DNA from: SIG459 sp045538735
GTDB lineage: Bacteria; Bacillota; Clostridia; Oscillospirales; Oscillospiraceae
Assembly: GCA_045538735.1 (NCBI GenBank)
Contig: JAZSRY010000057.1
Span: forward strand, 1 to 8,737
Length of the DNA stretch: 8,737 bases
Direction of reading: 5' to 3'
Shown: positions 1 through 7,113 of the stretch, in pieces
Layout of the letters: each line of letters opens with the position of its first letter
Position numbering within the stretch: the stretch's first letter is position 1
The notes under the pieces: model-generated
What the model was told of the DNA's origin: nothing
Database searches by the model: none
What the model saw: only the letters and a program-made list of their open reading frames with translations
Made by a program: the position numbers and the translations under genes

Positions 1-1
1 T

Positions 2-973
2 GCCGTGTTCCAGCAGATCACTTCCCACATGCAAGAAGGCCTTGTTTTGCTGGACGGCGAAGGCGATATTCTCAGCATCAATTCTGCCGCGAAGCACTTA
101 TTTGAAGCCGGAAATGACTGCGTTGGCAAGAACTTTCTGATGATAGACCGGACCAGCTCCATGCGAAGCGCAGTGAACGATGCGCTGGACAAGGGGCGGG
201 GTTACGCAAGATTAAACCGAAACGGACGGGATTACCAGTTTGATCTGAGCCGCATTGAGTCCGACGGTGCTGTGATTGGCGCGGTGGTTTTGGCATTTGA
301 CATTACCGAGCAGCTTAATTCCGAGCAAATGCGCCGGGAGTTCTCTGCAAATGTATCTCATGAACTGAAAACACCGCTGCAAGGTATCATCGGCAGCGCA
401 GAACTGATGGAGAAAGGTTTAGTAAAGACGGAGGACACACCCCGATTTGTGGGTCATATCCGCAAGGAAGCATCCCGGCTGGTGAATCTGATTGAGGATA
501 TCATACGCCTTTCCCAGTTGGACGAGGGCGCAGAGCTGCCAAAAGAAAATGTGGATATGCTGGAACTTTCCGAGGACGTGAAAGCAATTTTGGAAGCCAG
601 TGCTGCCGATAAGCAGGTAACTGTTCAGGTTGTCGGAGAAGGCTTCTGCATAGAGGGTGTTCGCAGAATGCTCCACGAGGTGGTTTATAACCTTTGTGAC
701 AATGCCATCAAGTACAATGTTCCCGGCGGCAGTGTGACAATCCATGTAGAGAACAAGCGGCTGGTTGTCAGTGATACCGGCATCGGTATTCCCGCAGAGC
801 ATAAAGACCGAATTTTTGAACGGTTCTACCGTGTGGACAAGAGCCATTCCAAAGCCTCCGGAGGCACCGGCTTAGGATTATCCATTGTCAAGCATGCTGC
901 AGCCTATCATAAAGCGGAGATTGCCTTGGAAAGTACACCCGGAAAAGGCACCGCGATTATAATTCAATTTTAA
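2..973 (+). CDS. phoR: PhoR-type sensor histidine kinase, 5' end cut by window
   Basis: This is the C-terminal part of a membrane sensor kinase that autophosphorylates on histidine and passes the phosphate to a PhoP/PhoB-type response regulator. The reading frame is open to the window edge, so the true start and the N-terminal membrane and extracellular parts lie outside; the GTG at 5 need not be a start. Counting from that GTG, residues 1-105 resemble a PAS domain (LVLLDGEGDILSINSAA). A HisKA domain follows with the phospho-acceptor H119 in SANVSHELKTPLQGI. The ATP-binding domain has an N box (YNLCDNAIKYN, N233), a G1 box (DTGIGIP, from D257), an F box (RIFERFYRVDKSHS) and a G2 box (GGTGLGLSIVKH, from G286). 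All catalytic boxes are intact. PAS-HisKA-HATPase with a short C-terminus is the PhoR architecture. The next gene downstream is a phosphate transporter, which supports phosphate sensing over another kinase of the same family. The phoP partner is expected just upstream but is not visible. Confidence 0.85.
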   Translation, partial: AVFQQITSHMQEGLVLLDGEGDILSINSAAKHLFEAGNDCVGKNFLMIDRTSSMRSAVNDALDKGRGYARLNRNGRDYQFDLSRIESDGAVIGAVVLAFDITEQLNSEQMRREFSANVSHELKTPLQGIIGSAELMEKGLVKTEDTPRFVGHIRKEASRLVNLIEDIIRLSQLDEGAELPKENVDMLELSEDVKAILEASAADKQVTVQVVGEGFCIEGVRRMLHEVVYNLCDNAIKYNVPGGSVTIHVENKRLVVSDTGIGIPAEHKDRIFERFYRVDKSHSKASGGTGLGLSIVKHAAAYHKAEIALESTPGKGTAIIIQF

Positions 974-977
974 TTTT

Positions 978-1010
978 GACCGCATCCGTAAGGGTGCGGT
1001 CATTTATTTT
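978..1010 (+). terminator. Rho-independent terminator after the kinase gene
   Basis: A 10-bp stem (978-987 with 992-1001, one T-G wobble) with loop GTAA starts five bases after the kinase stop codon. It is followed by ATTTATTTT. The position right after the stop and the T-rich tail fit an intrinsic terminator that separates the kinase transcript from the phosphate transporter. Confidence 0.8.
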
Positions 1011-1035
1011 ACATAGATTTTACACATACTTTTCA
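1008..1035 (+). promoter_or_regulatory. Putative PhoP box: three TTTACA-like direct repeats
   Basis: TTTACA occurs at 1008-1013 and again at 1019-1024, with TTTTCA at 1030-1035. The spacers are 5 bp, giving an exact 11-bp periodicity, so the repeats lie on one face of the helix. Gram-positive PhoP is known to bind repeats close to TT(A/C/T)A(C/T)A with about 5-bp spacing. The site lies between a phoR-like gene and a phosphate transporter, which is where such a site is expected. A fourth repeat at 1041-1046 (TCTATG) is poor. The call rests on pattern and context only. Confidence 0.55.
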
Positions 1036-1044
1036 TACCCTCTA

Positions 1045-1073
1045 TGGTATTTGCAAATGGCAAAATTTATAAT
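1045..1073 (+). promoter_or_regulatory. Candidate promoter of the phosphate transporter
   Basis: A perfect -10 hexamer TATAAT lies at 1068-1073. The sequence at the expected -35 position (about 1045-1050, TGGTAT) is far from consensus, as is usual for activator-dependent promoters. The PhoP-like repeats lie directly upstream, about 45-72 bp before the inferred start near 1080. The inferred transcript would run through the 275-bp inverted-repeat element before reaching the start codon at 1377. Confidence 0.4.
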
Positions 1074-1090
1074 GCCGACTGTCGAAATAA

Positions 1091-1118
1091 TTAGCCTGAG
1101 CAATATAATCCGAACCCG
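1091..1118 (+). repeat. Left terminal inverted repeat of the 275-bp element
   Basis: This 28-base arm is perfectly complementary to 1338-1365. The match stops abruptly on the outside (1090 against 1366 mismatches) and on the inside (1119 against 1337 mismatches), which marks both limits. It contains a TATAAT at 1104-1109, so the arm could supply a -10 hexamer; I see no good -35 sequence beside it. Confidence 0.85.
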
Positions 1119-1337
1119 CTCCATAGGGTGGGTTTTAGCGCCAGACTTCATTTAATTCTTTGGTGGGCGACAGCCCACCTGCATAATTCAATTTTGCCTG
1201 ACACAAAAATCCCCTCCCATGGAGTCGCAGATTTCTGAGGTCATATGCTAATGCAGTGCAAGGCGGCGGCTTGCAGATGGGCTGTCGCCCTTCAAAAGCC
1301 GACAACGCAGCAATGCCGACGCATATGTCATCAGAAA

Positions 1338-1365
1338 CGGGTTCGGATTATATTGCTCAGGCTAA
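1338..1365 (-). repeat. Right terminal inverted repeat of the 275-bp element
   Basis: This is the exact reverse complement of 1091-1118. Its last two bases (AA, 1364-1365) run into the Shine-Dalgarno sequence AAAGGAG at 1364-1370 of the downstream transporter gene, so the element boundary lies within a few bases of the ribosome binding site. A diverged copy of this same end, in the same orientation, occurs at 7223-7258. Confidence 0.85.
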
Positions 1366-1376
1366 AGGAGTAAAAT

Positions 1377-3149
1377 ATGACAGCTTACATTTTTAAGATC
1401 ATCACCCTTCTGGGTGGCTTGGCTTTGTTCCTGTTCGGTATGGACATTATGGGCAAAGCGCTGGAGCGTCAGGCAGGCGGCAAATTGCAGACCATCCTGG
1501 CAAAGATGAGTTCCAATGTGTTCAAGGGCTTTCTGCTGGGTCTGGGTGTCACTGCGGTGATCCAATCCTCATCAGCAACCACCGTCATGGTAGTCGGTTT
1601 CGTCAACTCCGGCATTATGACTTTGAAGCAGGCCGTCGGTGTTATCATGGGTTCCAACATCGGTACAACCGTCACCGCCTGGATTTTGTCCCTGTCCGGT
1701 CTGGAAGGCGACAGCTTCCTGGTCAAATTCTTCAAGCCTTCTACCCTGGCACCCCTGATCGCTATCTTTGGCATTGTGCTTTATATGTTCACCAAAAGTG
1801 AAAAGAAAAAGGGTGTCGGCACAATTATGCTGGGCTTTATGGCTTTGATGACCGGTATGGATCTGATGAGCAGTTCCATGTCCTTCCTGAAGAACGAAGC
1901 ATGGTTTGCTGAGCTGATGATTTCTTTCACTAACCCCATTGTGGGCATTCTCTTTGGCGCCATTCTGACCGCCGTGATTCAGTCCTCTTCTGCTTCCGTC
2001 GGTATTCTGCAGGGTCTGTGTGTCACCGGTGCGGTTACCTACGGCGCAGCAATTCCCATTATTCTGGGTCAGAATATCGGTACTTGTGTCACTGCAATCC
2101 TCGGCTCTGTTGGTGCTAACCGTAATGCCCGCCGCACTGCGATGGTTCACTTGCTGTTCAATGTGGTTGGCGCAGTTATGTTCGCCATAATCTTCTACGG
2201 TTTGGGTATGTTTATCGAATGGAAGTTCCTGGATGACTCCGTACAGGCCTGGGATATCTCTGTGATCCACACCGGCTTTAACCTGATTGCCACTGCTGTT
2301 CTGATGCCTATGAACGGTCTGCTGGTGAAGCTGGCATGTCTGTTCATTCCCAAAGAGCAGACTCCTCAGAAAACCGAGCTGCTGGATTCCCGTCTGCTGG
2401 CTACTCCCGCCGTTGCCGTGCAGCGTGCCCATGAGATAGCAGGCGAGATGGCTGCGGATGCTGCCAGGGCTATGCATCTGGCCATTGGCTTGACCAAGAA
2501 ATTCGACCCCGCAATTATGGAGCAGGTTGTGGAACTGGAAGATAAGACCGACCGCTATGAGGATGCGCTGAATACCTATCTGGTGCAGCTGTCTGCCATG
2601 AACCTTTCCGTCAGTGACAACCGCATTCTGAATACACTTTTGTATACCGTTTCCGACATAGAGCGTATGGCTGACCATGCTAAGGCAGTTGCCAAGGCAG
2701 CTTTGGAGATTGAGGAGAAGAAGATCGAGTTCTCCAAGCAGGCCAAGAGTGAGATGGCGGTTCTGGAGCAGGCTGTTCTGGATATTGTAGACCGCACTGT
2801 TGCCGCTTACGGCAGCTTCGACAGGGAGCAGGCTGCTAAAATTGAGCCTCGGGAGCAGGTTGTCGATGCGCTTGTCCGTGAGGTCAAATCCCGCCATGTG
2901 CGCCGCCTGAGAGATGGTCTGTGCACTGTGGAGTATGGCTTCGTGCTGGAAGATCTGCTGACTGCCTGCGAGCGTACCGCAGACCATTGTTCCAATGTGG
3001 CTGTGGAAATGCTGCAGGTTTCCGAAGGCAAGCTGGAAGCCCACGAGTACCTCAATGCGCTGAAGGCCGGAGAACTTTATGAGTCCGCTGCTTTTGCGGA
3101 GCAGTTTGCCAGGTACAAGGCACAGTACGCATTCCCGGAAGAAAACTAA
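1377..3149 (+). CDS. Na+/phosphate cotransporter with C-terminal PhoU domain
   Basis: This 590-aa inner-membrane protein of the Na/Pi cotransporter (NptA/PNaS) family imports phosphate with sodium. The ATG at 1377 follows AAAGGAG (1364-1370) by 6 bases. Residues 1-325 form the membrane part, with two inverted Na/Pi repeats. Each carries the signature QSSSA motif (QSSSATT at 63-69, QSSSAS at 202-207) followed by an N-I-G-T motif (GSNIGTT at 92-98, GQNIGTC at 231-237). Residues of about 345-575 form a soluble, helical PhoU-like domain with two metal-binding ExxxD motifs, one per half: E429/D433 in DIERMADHAKAV and E532/D536 in CERTADHCSN. This fusion is common in bacteria, and the PhoU part probably gates or regulates transport. 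The upstream phoR-like gene and TTTACA repeats suggest phosphate-starvation control. The leader is interrupted by a 275-bp repeat element, which is unusual. No residue of the family signature appears to be missing. Confidence 0.92.
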   Translation: MTAYIFKIITLLGGLALFLFGMDIMGKALERQAGGKLQTILAKMSSNVFKGFLLGLGVTAVIQSSSATTVMVVGFVNSGIMTLKQAVGVIMGSNIGTTVTAWILSLSGLEGDSFLVKFFKPSTLAPLIAIFGIVLYMFTKSEKKKGVGTIMLGFMALMTGMDLMSSSMSFLKNEAWFAELMISFTNPIVGILFGAILTAVIQSSSASVGILQGLCVTGAVTYGAAIPIILGQNIGTCVTAILGSVGANRNARRTAMVHLLFNVVGAVMFAIIFYGLGMFIEWKFLDDSVQAWDISVIHTGFNLIATAVLMPMNGLLVKLACLFIPKEQTPQKTELLDSRLLATPAVAVQRAHEIAGEMAADAARAMHLAIGLTKKFDPAIMEQVVELEDKTDRYEDALNTYLVQLSAMNLSVSDNRILNTLLYTVSDIERMADHAKAVAKAALEIEEKKIEFSKQAKSEMAVLEQAVLDIVDRTVAAYGSFDREQAAKIEPREQVVDALVREVKSRHVRRLRDGLCTVEYGFVLEDLLTACERTADHCSNVAVEMLQVSEGKLEAHEYLNALKAGELYESAAFAEQFARYKAQYAFPEEN

Positions 3150-3182
3150 AAGGTTCAGTTTAACCGGTATGTGTCCATTAAA

Positions 3183-3212
3183 AAAGAGCCACGACGAAAG
3201 TCGTGGCTCTTT
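3183..3212. terminator. Bidirectional terminator between convergent genes
   Basis: A perfect 13-bp stem (3183-3195 with 3200-3212) closes a GAAA tetraloop. It lies 33 bp after the stop of the phosphate transporter and immediately after the stop of the minus-strand M56 gene at 3217. Read on the minus strand, the stem runs into a tract of six T (3180-3185), a textbook intrinsic terminator. On the plus strand the tail is shorter (CTCTTTGCCTTT), so it should work better for the minus-strand operon. Confidence 0.88.
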
Positions 3213-3216
3213 GCCT

Positions 3217-6200
3217 TTAATTGGCGTCATACTTATCAATGAGCTCTTCGAACATGGTCATTATACGAAGTTCGCTTTCAATGTCTGCCATATAATATTT
3301 TCCGTCAAATATCACATAGGCAAAGTATTGCTGCTTTTCAATGTTGTAATCATGAACCAGAATGCACAGTGGCTTTGTCAAAGCCTCCAGTTCCTCGCGG
3401 GATGCGGAATTCAGCTTTTCTTCAAGTTCTTCTCTGTAGTCATAGGGGTGGATGAAAACATATCGGTCAAGCTGATCTCCGTCTGCCATATTCCCGGTAC
3501 TGTAAAGCTGTGCAAGCTGGGGATTGAACGCATCATCGTTTTCGCTGATCTCGGTGAATGAGGATTCTGAAATAATGTTAGCGACACGCTTTATATCCTC
3601 TGTGGGCAGCCATTCAAAGATGTTTTCGAGCACAACAGGCCACGCATACATACACATTGCCATATCGCCGTTCAGCGGCAGATTTATTTCGGATTTGCCA
3701 TCGGCTTCGGAGAAGGCATCTTCAACCACCACAAGGCGGAAGACATATGTGTCATCACTCTGGTATTGATAACTGGAATCTGCTTCGTGGGTTATAGTCC
3801 TGTCAAAGGCCACATAATAGTTCCCCACAGGTAGGGCATAGAGATCCTCTGCTTCATAGAACACCTGAGAGCCGAAGCTCAGAAGTCTGGAGTTGTCGTC
3901 ATAGATGCGCATTTCGCTGTGGCTGACATGGTCGGGGAATGTGAAGTCAAACTCCGTAATCCCCGGGGGAACCGAGTCAGGGTCATCGCTTATAACAATG
4001 GTTTGAATTCTGTCGTATGGAACGGGCGTGTCCTCGGCGGTGAAGTTCGTCCTGCCCCAATAATGATTATATGCATCAATCTGCATAATTTCGGTAGTTA
4101 CGGTGACAGGGGGACTTGGTCTATCAACCACGATGAGGCGGAAAATGCAAGTATATACGGTCTGTTCATGTTCGCCAAGTTCGGAAATGTATTCACCGAG
4201 CACCCTGATATCAAAGGTAACATAGTAGATTCCGACAGGAAGAGTATAGAGGTCATCTGCTATGTAAAATTCTTGCGGGCTGAGATCCATTATTTCAAAG
4301 TTTTCGTCGCGAATGCAAAGCTCTCCCGGGACTACAAAGCGGTTATATATAATGTTGAGCTCCGTATAATCGTCAGGCACAGTTTCGCGGTCATCGCTTA
4401 TGGTTACGGTGGGGATATCTGCATCCGGGTCAAGGGGTGTGCCGCTGGCAGAGAGCCAACCGCCGGTAACGGGAACGTAAGTGCGCGCATGCTTCATGTG
4501 GTAGTATGGCGCAACGGTGTAATCCTCGCCTGCAAGCATAACGCGGTATTCGTGGTCGCTGCGGCCAATGAAGGTCTTCAGAATCTCCATAGTAGCAGCG
4601 GTATATTTGTTGCCGTAGCGCTCCAGCATAATTTCCGTGGAATATGTGGCGTCAAGCTCTTCGGTATTGATAAATCTCAAAATTTCCCGGTAGCTGCCGT
4701 CTTGGAGATAAAACAGCATATAGGGCTGCCCTTCGCTGCTCCATTCCGTCAGCCAGCCGTCTTCCATCTTCCTGTCCTCGGTCGGGAGTATGTCATCGAT
4801 GTTTTCGGGAAGAAGGCGGTACTCAACGCGGTACATTTCCACGGCATTTCCATACTGATCGGCTGCGCCTGTGTGGATGGGTTCCAACGCAGTCAGCTTT
4901 GCCTCTATAATGTCTATGCCGAGATCAAAGATATAGTGGCCAATCTGCTGGTCGAGCATATGCACGGCATAGGAAATTACATAGGGGTCGACCTTGGCCT
5001 TGATGGAGTCATCAACCTTTATGAGCTCATGGTACTCCATTTCCATTTTTCCCGGGGCTGTCAAAAGCTCCGTGAGCCAGTCGGGCATTTCTTCGGGCTT
5101 TGCGATCTTATAACAGCGGCCGTCAATCTTCGCGTAGTCCATTCCGAAGCTGACGCTGCTGCCATCTTTCATAAATACTGTAAAGCCCGCGTCGTTGAGG
5201 GAACTGCCCATCAAAGCGCCGGTGGGGTATTCATCGGCGTAGAAGAATTTGGTGACATACTCTTTTATTTCCTCCCGATAGGCCTCGGGTATCACGGGGT
5301 TGGCGTAGCCCCTGCGCCAAATATGCACGCTTTCGATGTAATCTGCGGGAACAGGCACAATCTGAGTATAGCTGCGGGATAGCCAGCTTGCAGCGGAGAA
5401 GGGTTCGTCATAGTGCTGCCCCTTGCTGTCGGTCATACAAAACTCCACATTAATTTTTTGTAGACCGTTTCTTGTGGGATAGCTGACTCGCACATACTGA
5501 ACATTAGTTTCCGGATCTGCCTCAGCAGGAGCTCCCTCATAGCGGAGTATTTCCGCTCTTCCTTCAATGCGGCAGGAATTTGCCATAGCCACGCTCTCAG
5601 CGAGAGGTCTTGCCTCTTTGCGGGCTTCCCGGTCGGAAAAACCGCTGTCCGCACCCGAGAAGGTGCAGCACACCGCAACTGCCGCCGCCAGAATAAGGGC
5701 TGCGAGAGCATAAAGAGCCATTTTGGGCTTTTGGGCAATGAACGTAATTCGCTCCTTGATGCTTTTTTTGCTGCCCGTCATGGTTGTTGCATTTAGGGCA
5801 AGGGCTCTGAAATCACCGCGGGCGCAGGTGAGAGCAATGAGAGTCCGTCCGTAGTCGGCCCGTTCCCCGTCACCGAGGCGGCGGAGAGCGCCTTCGTCGC
5901 AGGCAAGCTCCGCATCCCGCTTGCTCAGCATAGCCGCCCACCAGACAAGGGGATTATACCAGTGCAGTGCAAGGGCAAGGCAGCGAAGCGCACCCCAGAT
6001 ATTGTCTCCGTGGCGGTAGTGGGTGCTCTCGTGGGCCAGGACATGGCGCAGCGAGCGCTCATCGGCGGCGCAATCGGGTGTTACATAGATTTTGGGGCTG
6101 AAAATGCCGAAAAGACAGGGCGTTTCAACATTTGGAGAAACATAGACGGGGAGCAGGGCATCGGAGGAGTCAAGCTTGCGTTTGCCTTTCCCGCGAAGCC

Positions 6201-6696
6201 GAGTCCCAAAGCGGAGGTTAGTCCATAAAAATACAGCCAGTACCGCAAGAACTCCGGCAAAATAAAGGGGGATGAGAATGTCCTGCGCCTTAACGGCGCT
6301 TTCCAACTGTCGGAATTCGGCTTCGTCCACGCTTTCAAGCACGGTTAGGGGAAAATTGCGATCGCTGTCTCCGTTGTGGTAGGCATAAACATCGCCCGGG
6401 TAAGAAACAAATTCTTCCTCGATTTCAAGGGAAAGGGGAGGGTTTGCATCAAAAACAAATTCCTCATAGGCGCCAAGCTCCTCCGCGGTTTGGGCAATCT
6501 CAACGCTGCGCAGAGAGCCCATGATATTCATTATGCTGAAGGAACTTTCAAAAAATGAAAAGGGTACAAGCAGCCGCAGCAAAACTATTCCCCAAAGGGC
6601 ATACTGCAAAATGGGCTTCACCTTGCCCTTCAGCAAAGCGCGAAGGGCAACAACAAGGAGGATGAGAAGGGAAGAAGTGATTATCCATTCAATCAT
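3217..6696 (-). CDS. BlaR1/MecR1-like M56 metallopeptidase sensor with a very large C-terminal sensor region
   Basis: This 1159-aa membrane protein is the signalling partner of the BlaI-like repressor encoded just before it. In this family an extracellular signal activates the zinc protease and leads to repressor inactivation. Hydrophobic segments are seen near residues 4-21, 30-48, 139-158 and 326-346. The M56 domain has the zinc-binding HESTH at 222-226 (H222, E223, H226) and a probable third ligand E263 in DAELACDEGAL; the CLFGIFSPKIYVT and HWYNPLVWW segments are also typical. Residues of about 350-1159 should lie outside the cell. They include a segment rich in acidic and aromatic residues (about 550-740), two copies of a roughly 95-aa repeat (763-857 and 899-992), and a distinct C-terminal segment (1000-1159). 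No SxxK/SxN/KTG set in a penicillin-binding context is visible, unlike true BlaR1 (about 600 aa). The ATG at 6696 overlaps the repressor stop by 4 bp (ATGA), with GAGGAGGGG upstream. The ligand is unknown. Confidence 0.88.
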   Translation of the reverse strand: MIEWIITSSLLILLVVALRALLKGKVKPILQYALWGIVLLRLLVPFSFFESSFSIMNIMGSLRSVEIAQTAEELGAYEEFVFDANPPLSLEIEEEFVSYPGDVYAYHNGDSDRNFPLTVLESVDEAEFRQLESAVKAQDILIPLYFAGVLAVLAVFLWTNLRFGTRLRGKGKRKLDSSDALLPVYVSPNVETPCLFGIFSPKIYVTPDCAADERSLRHVLAHESTHYRHGDNIWGALRCLALALHWYNPLVWWAAMLSKRDAELACDEGALRRLGDGERADYGRTLIALTCARGDFRALALNATTMTGSKKSIKERITFIAQKPKMALYALAALILAAAVAVCCTFSGADSGFSDREARKEARPLAESVAMANSCRIEGRAEILRYEGAPAEADPETNVQYVRVSYPTRNGLQKINVEFCMTDSKGQHYDEPFSAASWLSRSYTQIVPVPADYIESVHIWRRGYANPVIPEAYREEIKEYVTKFFYADEYPTGALMGSSLNDAGFTVFMKDGSSVSFGMDYAKIDGRCYKIAKPEEMPDWLTELLTAPGKMEMEYHELIKVDDSIKAKVDPYVISYAVHMLDQQIGHYIFDLGIDIIEAKLTALEPIHTGAADQYGNAVEMYRVEYRLLPENIDDILPTEDRKMEDGWLTEWSSEGQPYMLFYLQDGSYREILRFINTEELDATYSTEIMLERYGNKYTAATMEILKTFIGRSDHEYRVMLAGEDYTVAPYYHMKHARTYVPVTGGWLSASGTPLDPDADIPTVTISDDRETVPDDYTELNIIYNRFVVPGELCIRDENFEIMDLSPQEFYIADDLYTLPVGIYYVTFDIRVLGEYISELGEHEQTVYTCIFRLIVVDRPSPPVTVTTEIMQIDAYNHYWGRTNFTAEDTPVPYDRIQTIVISDDPDSVPPGITEFDFTFPDHVSHSEMRIYDDNSRLLSFGSQVFYEAEDLYALPVGNYYVAFDRTITHEADSSYQYQSDDTYVFRLVVVEDAFSEADGKSEINLPLNGDMAMCMYAWPVVLENIFEWLPTEDIKRVANIISESSFTEISENDDAFNPQLAQLYSTGNMADGDQLDRYVFIHPYDYREELEEKLNSASREELEALTKPLCILVHDYNIEKQQYFAYVIFDGKYYMADIESELRIMTMFEELIDKYDAN
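3721..4002 (-). repeat. Sensor-domain repeat, copy 2 (residues 899-992 of the M56 protein)
   Basis: This copy opens with TIVISDDPDSVP, has a central DLYALPVGNYYVAF and closes with FRLVVVED. It aligns along its length with residues 763-857, but the middle of each copy differs strongly. This points to an old internal duplication rather than a recent one. The DNA copies have also drifted, so slippage of the gene at this place is unlikely. Confidence 0.7.
4126..4410 (-). repeat. Sensor-domain repeat, copy 1 (residues 763-857 of the M56 protein)
   Basis: This copy opens with TVTISDDRETVP, has a central EFYIADDLYTLPVGIYYVTF and closes with FRLIVVD. The second copy has matching landmarks in the same order and spacing. 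Charged, beta-rich content with an Ig-like or beta-sandwich look suggests an extracellular binding or spacer module; no known family is assigned. Confidence 0.7.
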
Positions 6697-7085
6697 TTTT
6701 TGTTCCCCTCCTCTGCCTTTTTAAGTATGTTATAGAGCTCGTCAATTTCCGCGCGGCTGAGGGTGGCTTTCTCGGTCATAGCGGAGAGCATAAGGCTCAA
6801 AGAGCCGTGATAAACTCTGTCCAAAAAGTCCTCGGTCTCCTGCATGGCTGCTTCCTCGCGCCTGATAAGGGGGAAATAGTTTTTCATGCTTCCGCTTTCG
6901 TCGCAGCGAATGAAGCCCTTGTCCGTCATGCGGCGGAGCATGGTAAGGGTGGTGGAGCGGTTCCAGCCCACGCTTTCGGCCATATATTCCGTTGCCTCGC
7001 GGCCAGTGCGGGGAGAATGTTCCCAGAGACACTCCATAAGGTGCCATTCCGCCGCGGTGAGCCCAACTTCGTTTTTTGTCATCAT
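6693..7085 (-). CDS. BlaI/MecI-family winged-helix transcriptional repressor
   Basis: This 130-aa DNA-binding repressor should act as a dimer and control its own operon. Its N-terminal winged-helix domain starts with LTAAEWHLMECLWE and carries the recognition region SVGWNRSTTLTMLRRMTDKGFI and the wing (DESGSMKNYFPLI). The C-terminal dimerisation helices follow (ETEDFLDRVYHGSLSLML, then LSRAEIDELYNILKKAEE). The start was placed at the ATG at 7085 because AAAGGAGGG (7089-7097) lies just upstream; the ATG at 7082 is equally possible. An upstream in-frame ATG at 7136 is rejected because it would put coding sequence over the operator and promoter. The stop overlaps the start of the M56 sensor gene by 4 bp, implying translational coupling. 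In S. aureus BlaI the protease site is N101-F102; by my alignment the equivalent residues here are S101-A102, so processing may differ. Confidence 0.92.
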   Translation of the reverse strand: MMTKNEVGLTAAEWHLMECLWEHSPRTGREATEYMAESVGWNRSTTLTMLRRMTDKGFIRCDESGSMKNYFPLIRREEAAMQETEDFLDRVYHGSLSLMLSAMTEKATLSRAEIDELYNILKKAEEGNKK

Positions 7086-7113
7086 TATCCCTCCTTTAAG
7101 CTTATGATATTGG

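Larger units (their letters stand above)
1091..1365. mobile_element. MITE-like 275-bp non-coding element with perfect 28-bp terminal inverted repeats
   Basis: Bases 1091-1118 are the exact reverse complement of 1338-1365 (28/28). The outermost bases are TTAGCCTGAG on the left and CTCAGGCTAA on the right. If TA is taken as the duplicated target (1092-1093 and 1363-1364), the inverted repeats proper are 25 bp. The interior has no plausible reading frame but many inverted repeats: 1165-1183 pairs with 1272-1290 (18 of 19), 1232-1248 with 1321-1337 (15 of 17), and 1119-1136 loosely with 1206-1224. There are also local hairpins at 1162-1179 and 1257-1275. A short, ORF-less unit with long terminal inverted repeats and a TA flank is typical of a non-autonomous transposon (MITE), possibly moved by an IS630/Tc1-like transposase encoded elsewhere. 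It ends against the ribosome binding site of the phosphate transporter. A conserved structured leader RNA is the main alternative. Confidence 0.7.

Noticed and set aside
1091..1365. Insertion sequence with transposase
   Set aside because: The 275-bp unit has no reading frame of useful length; at most it is non-autonomous.
1572..3239. Long minus-strand open frame (555 codons) opposite the phosphate transporter
   Set aside because: It lies antisense to a clear family member. Its product is Gln/His/Asn-rich with no domain, and it has no ribosome binding site. It is a by-product of codon bias.
3079..3561. Plus-strand open frame spanning the transporter end and terminator
   Set aside because: It runs through a strong terminator and overlaps two real genes out of frame, with no family resemblance.
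3919..5382. Long plus-strand open frame (487 codons) opposite the M56 sensor gene
   Set aside because: It has no recognisable domain, no ribosome binding site and no promoter, and it is fully antisense to a well-supported gene.
3217..6696. Naming the M56 gene blaR1 and calling the locus beta-lactam resistance
   Set aside because: No penicillin-binding motifs and no beta-lactamase gene are present; only the signalling half of the family is supported.
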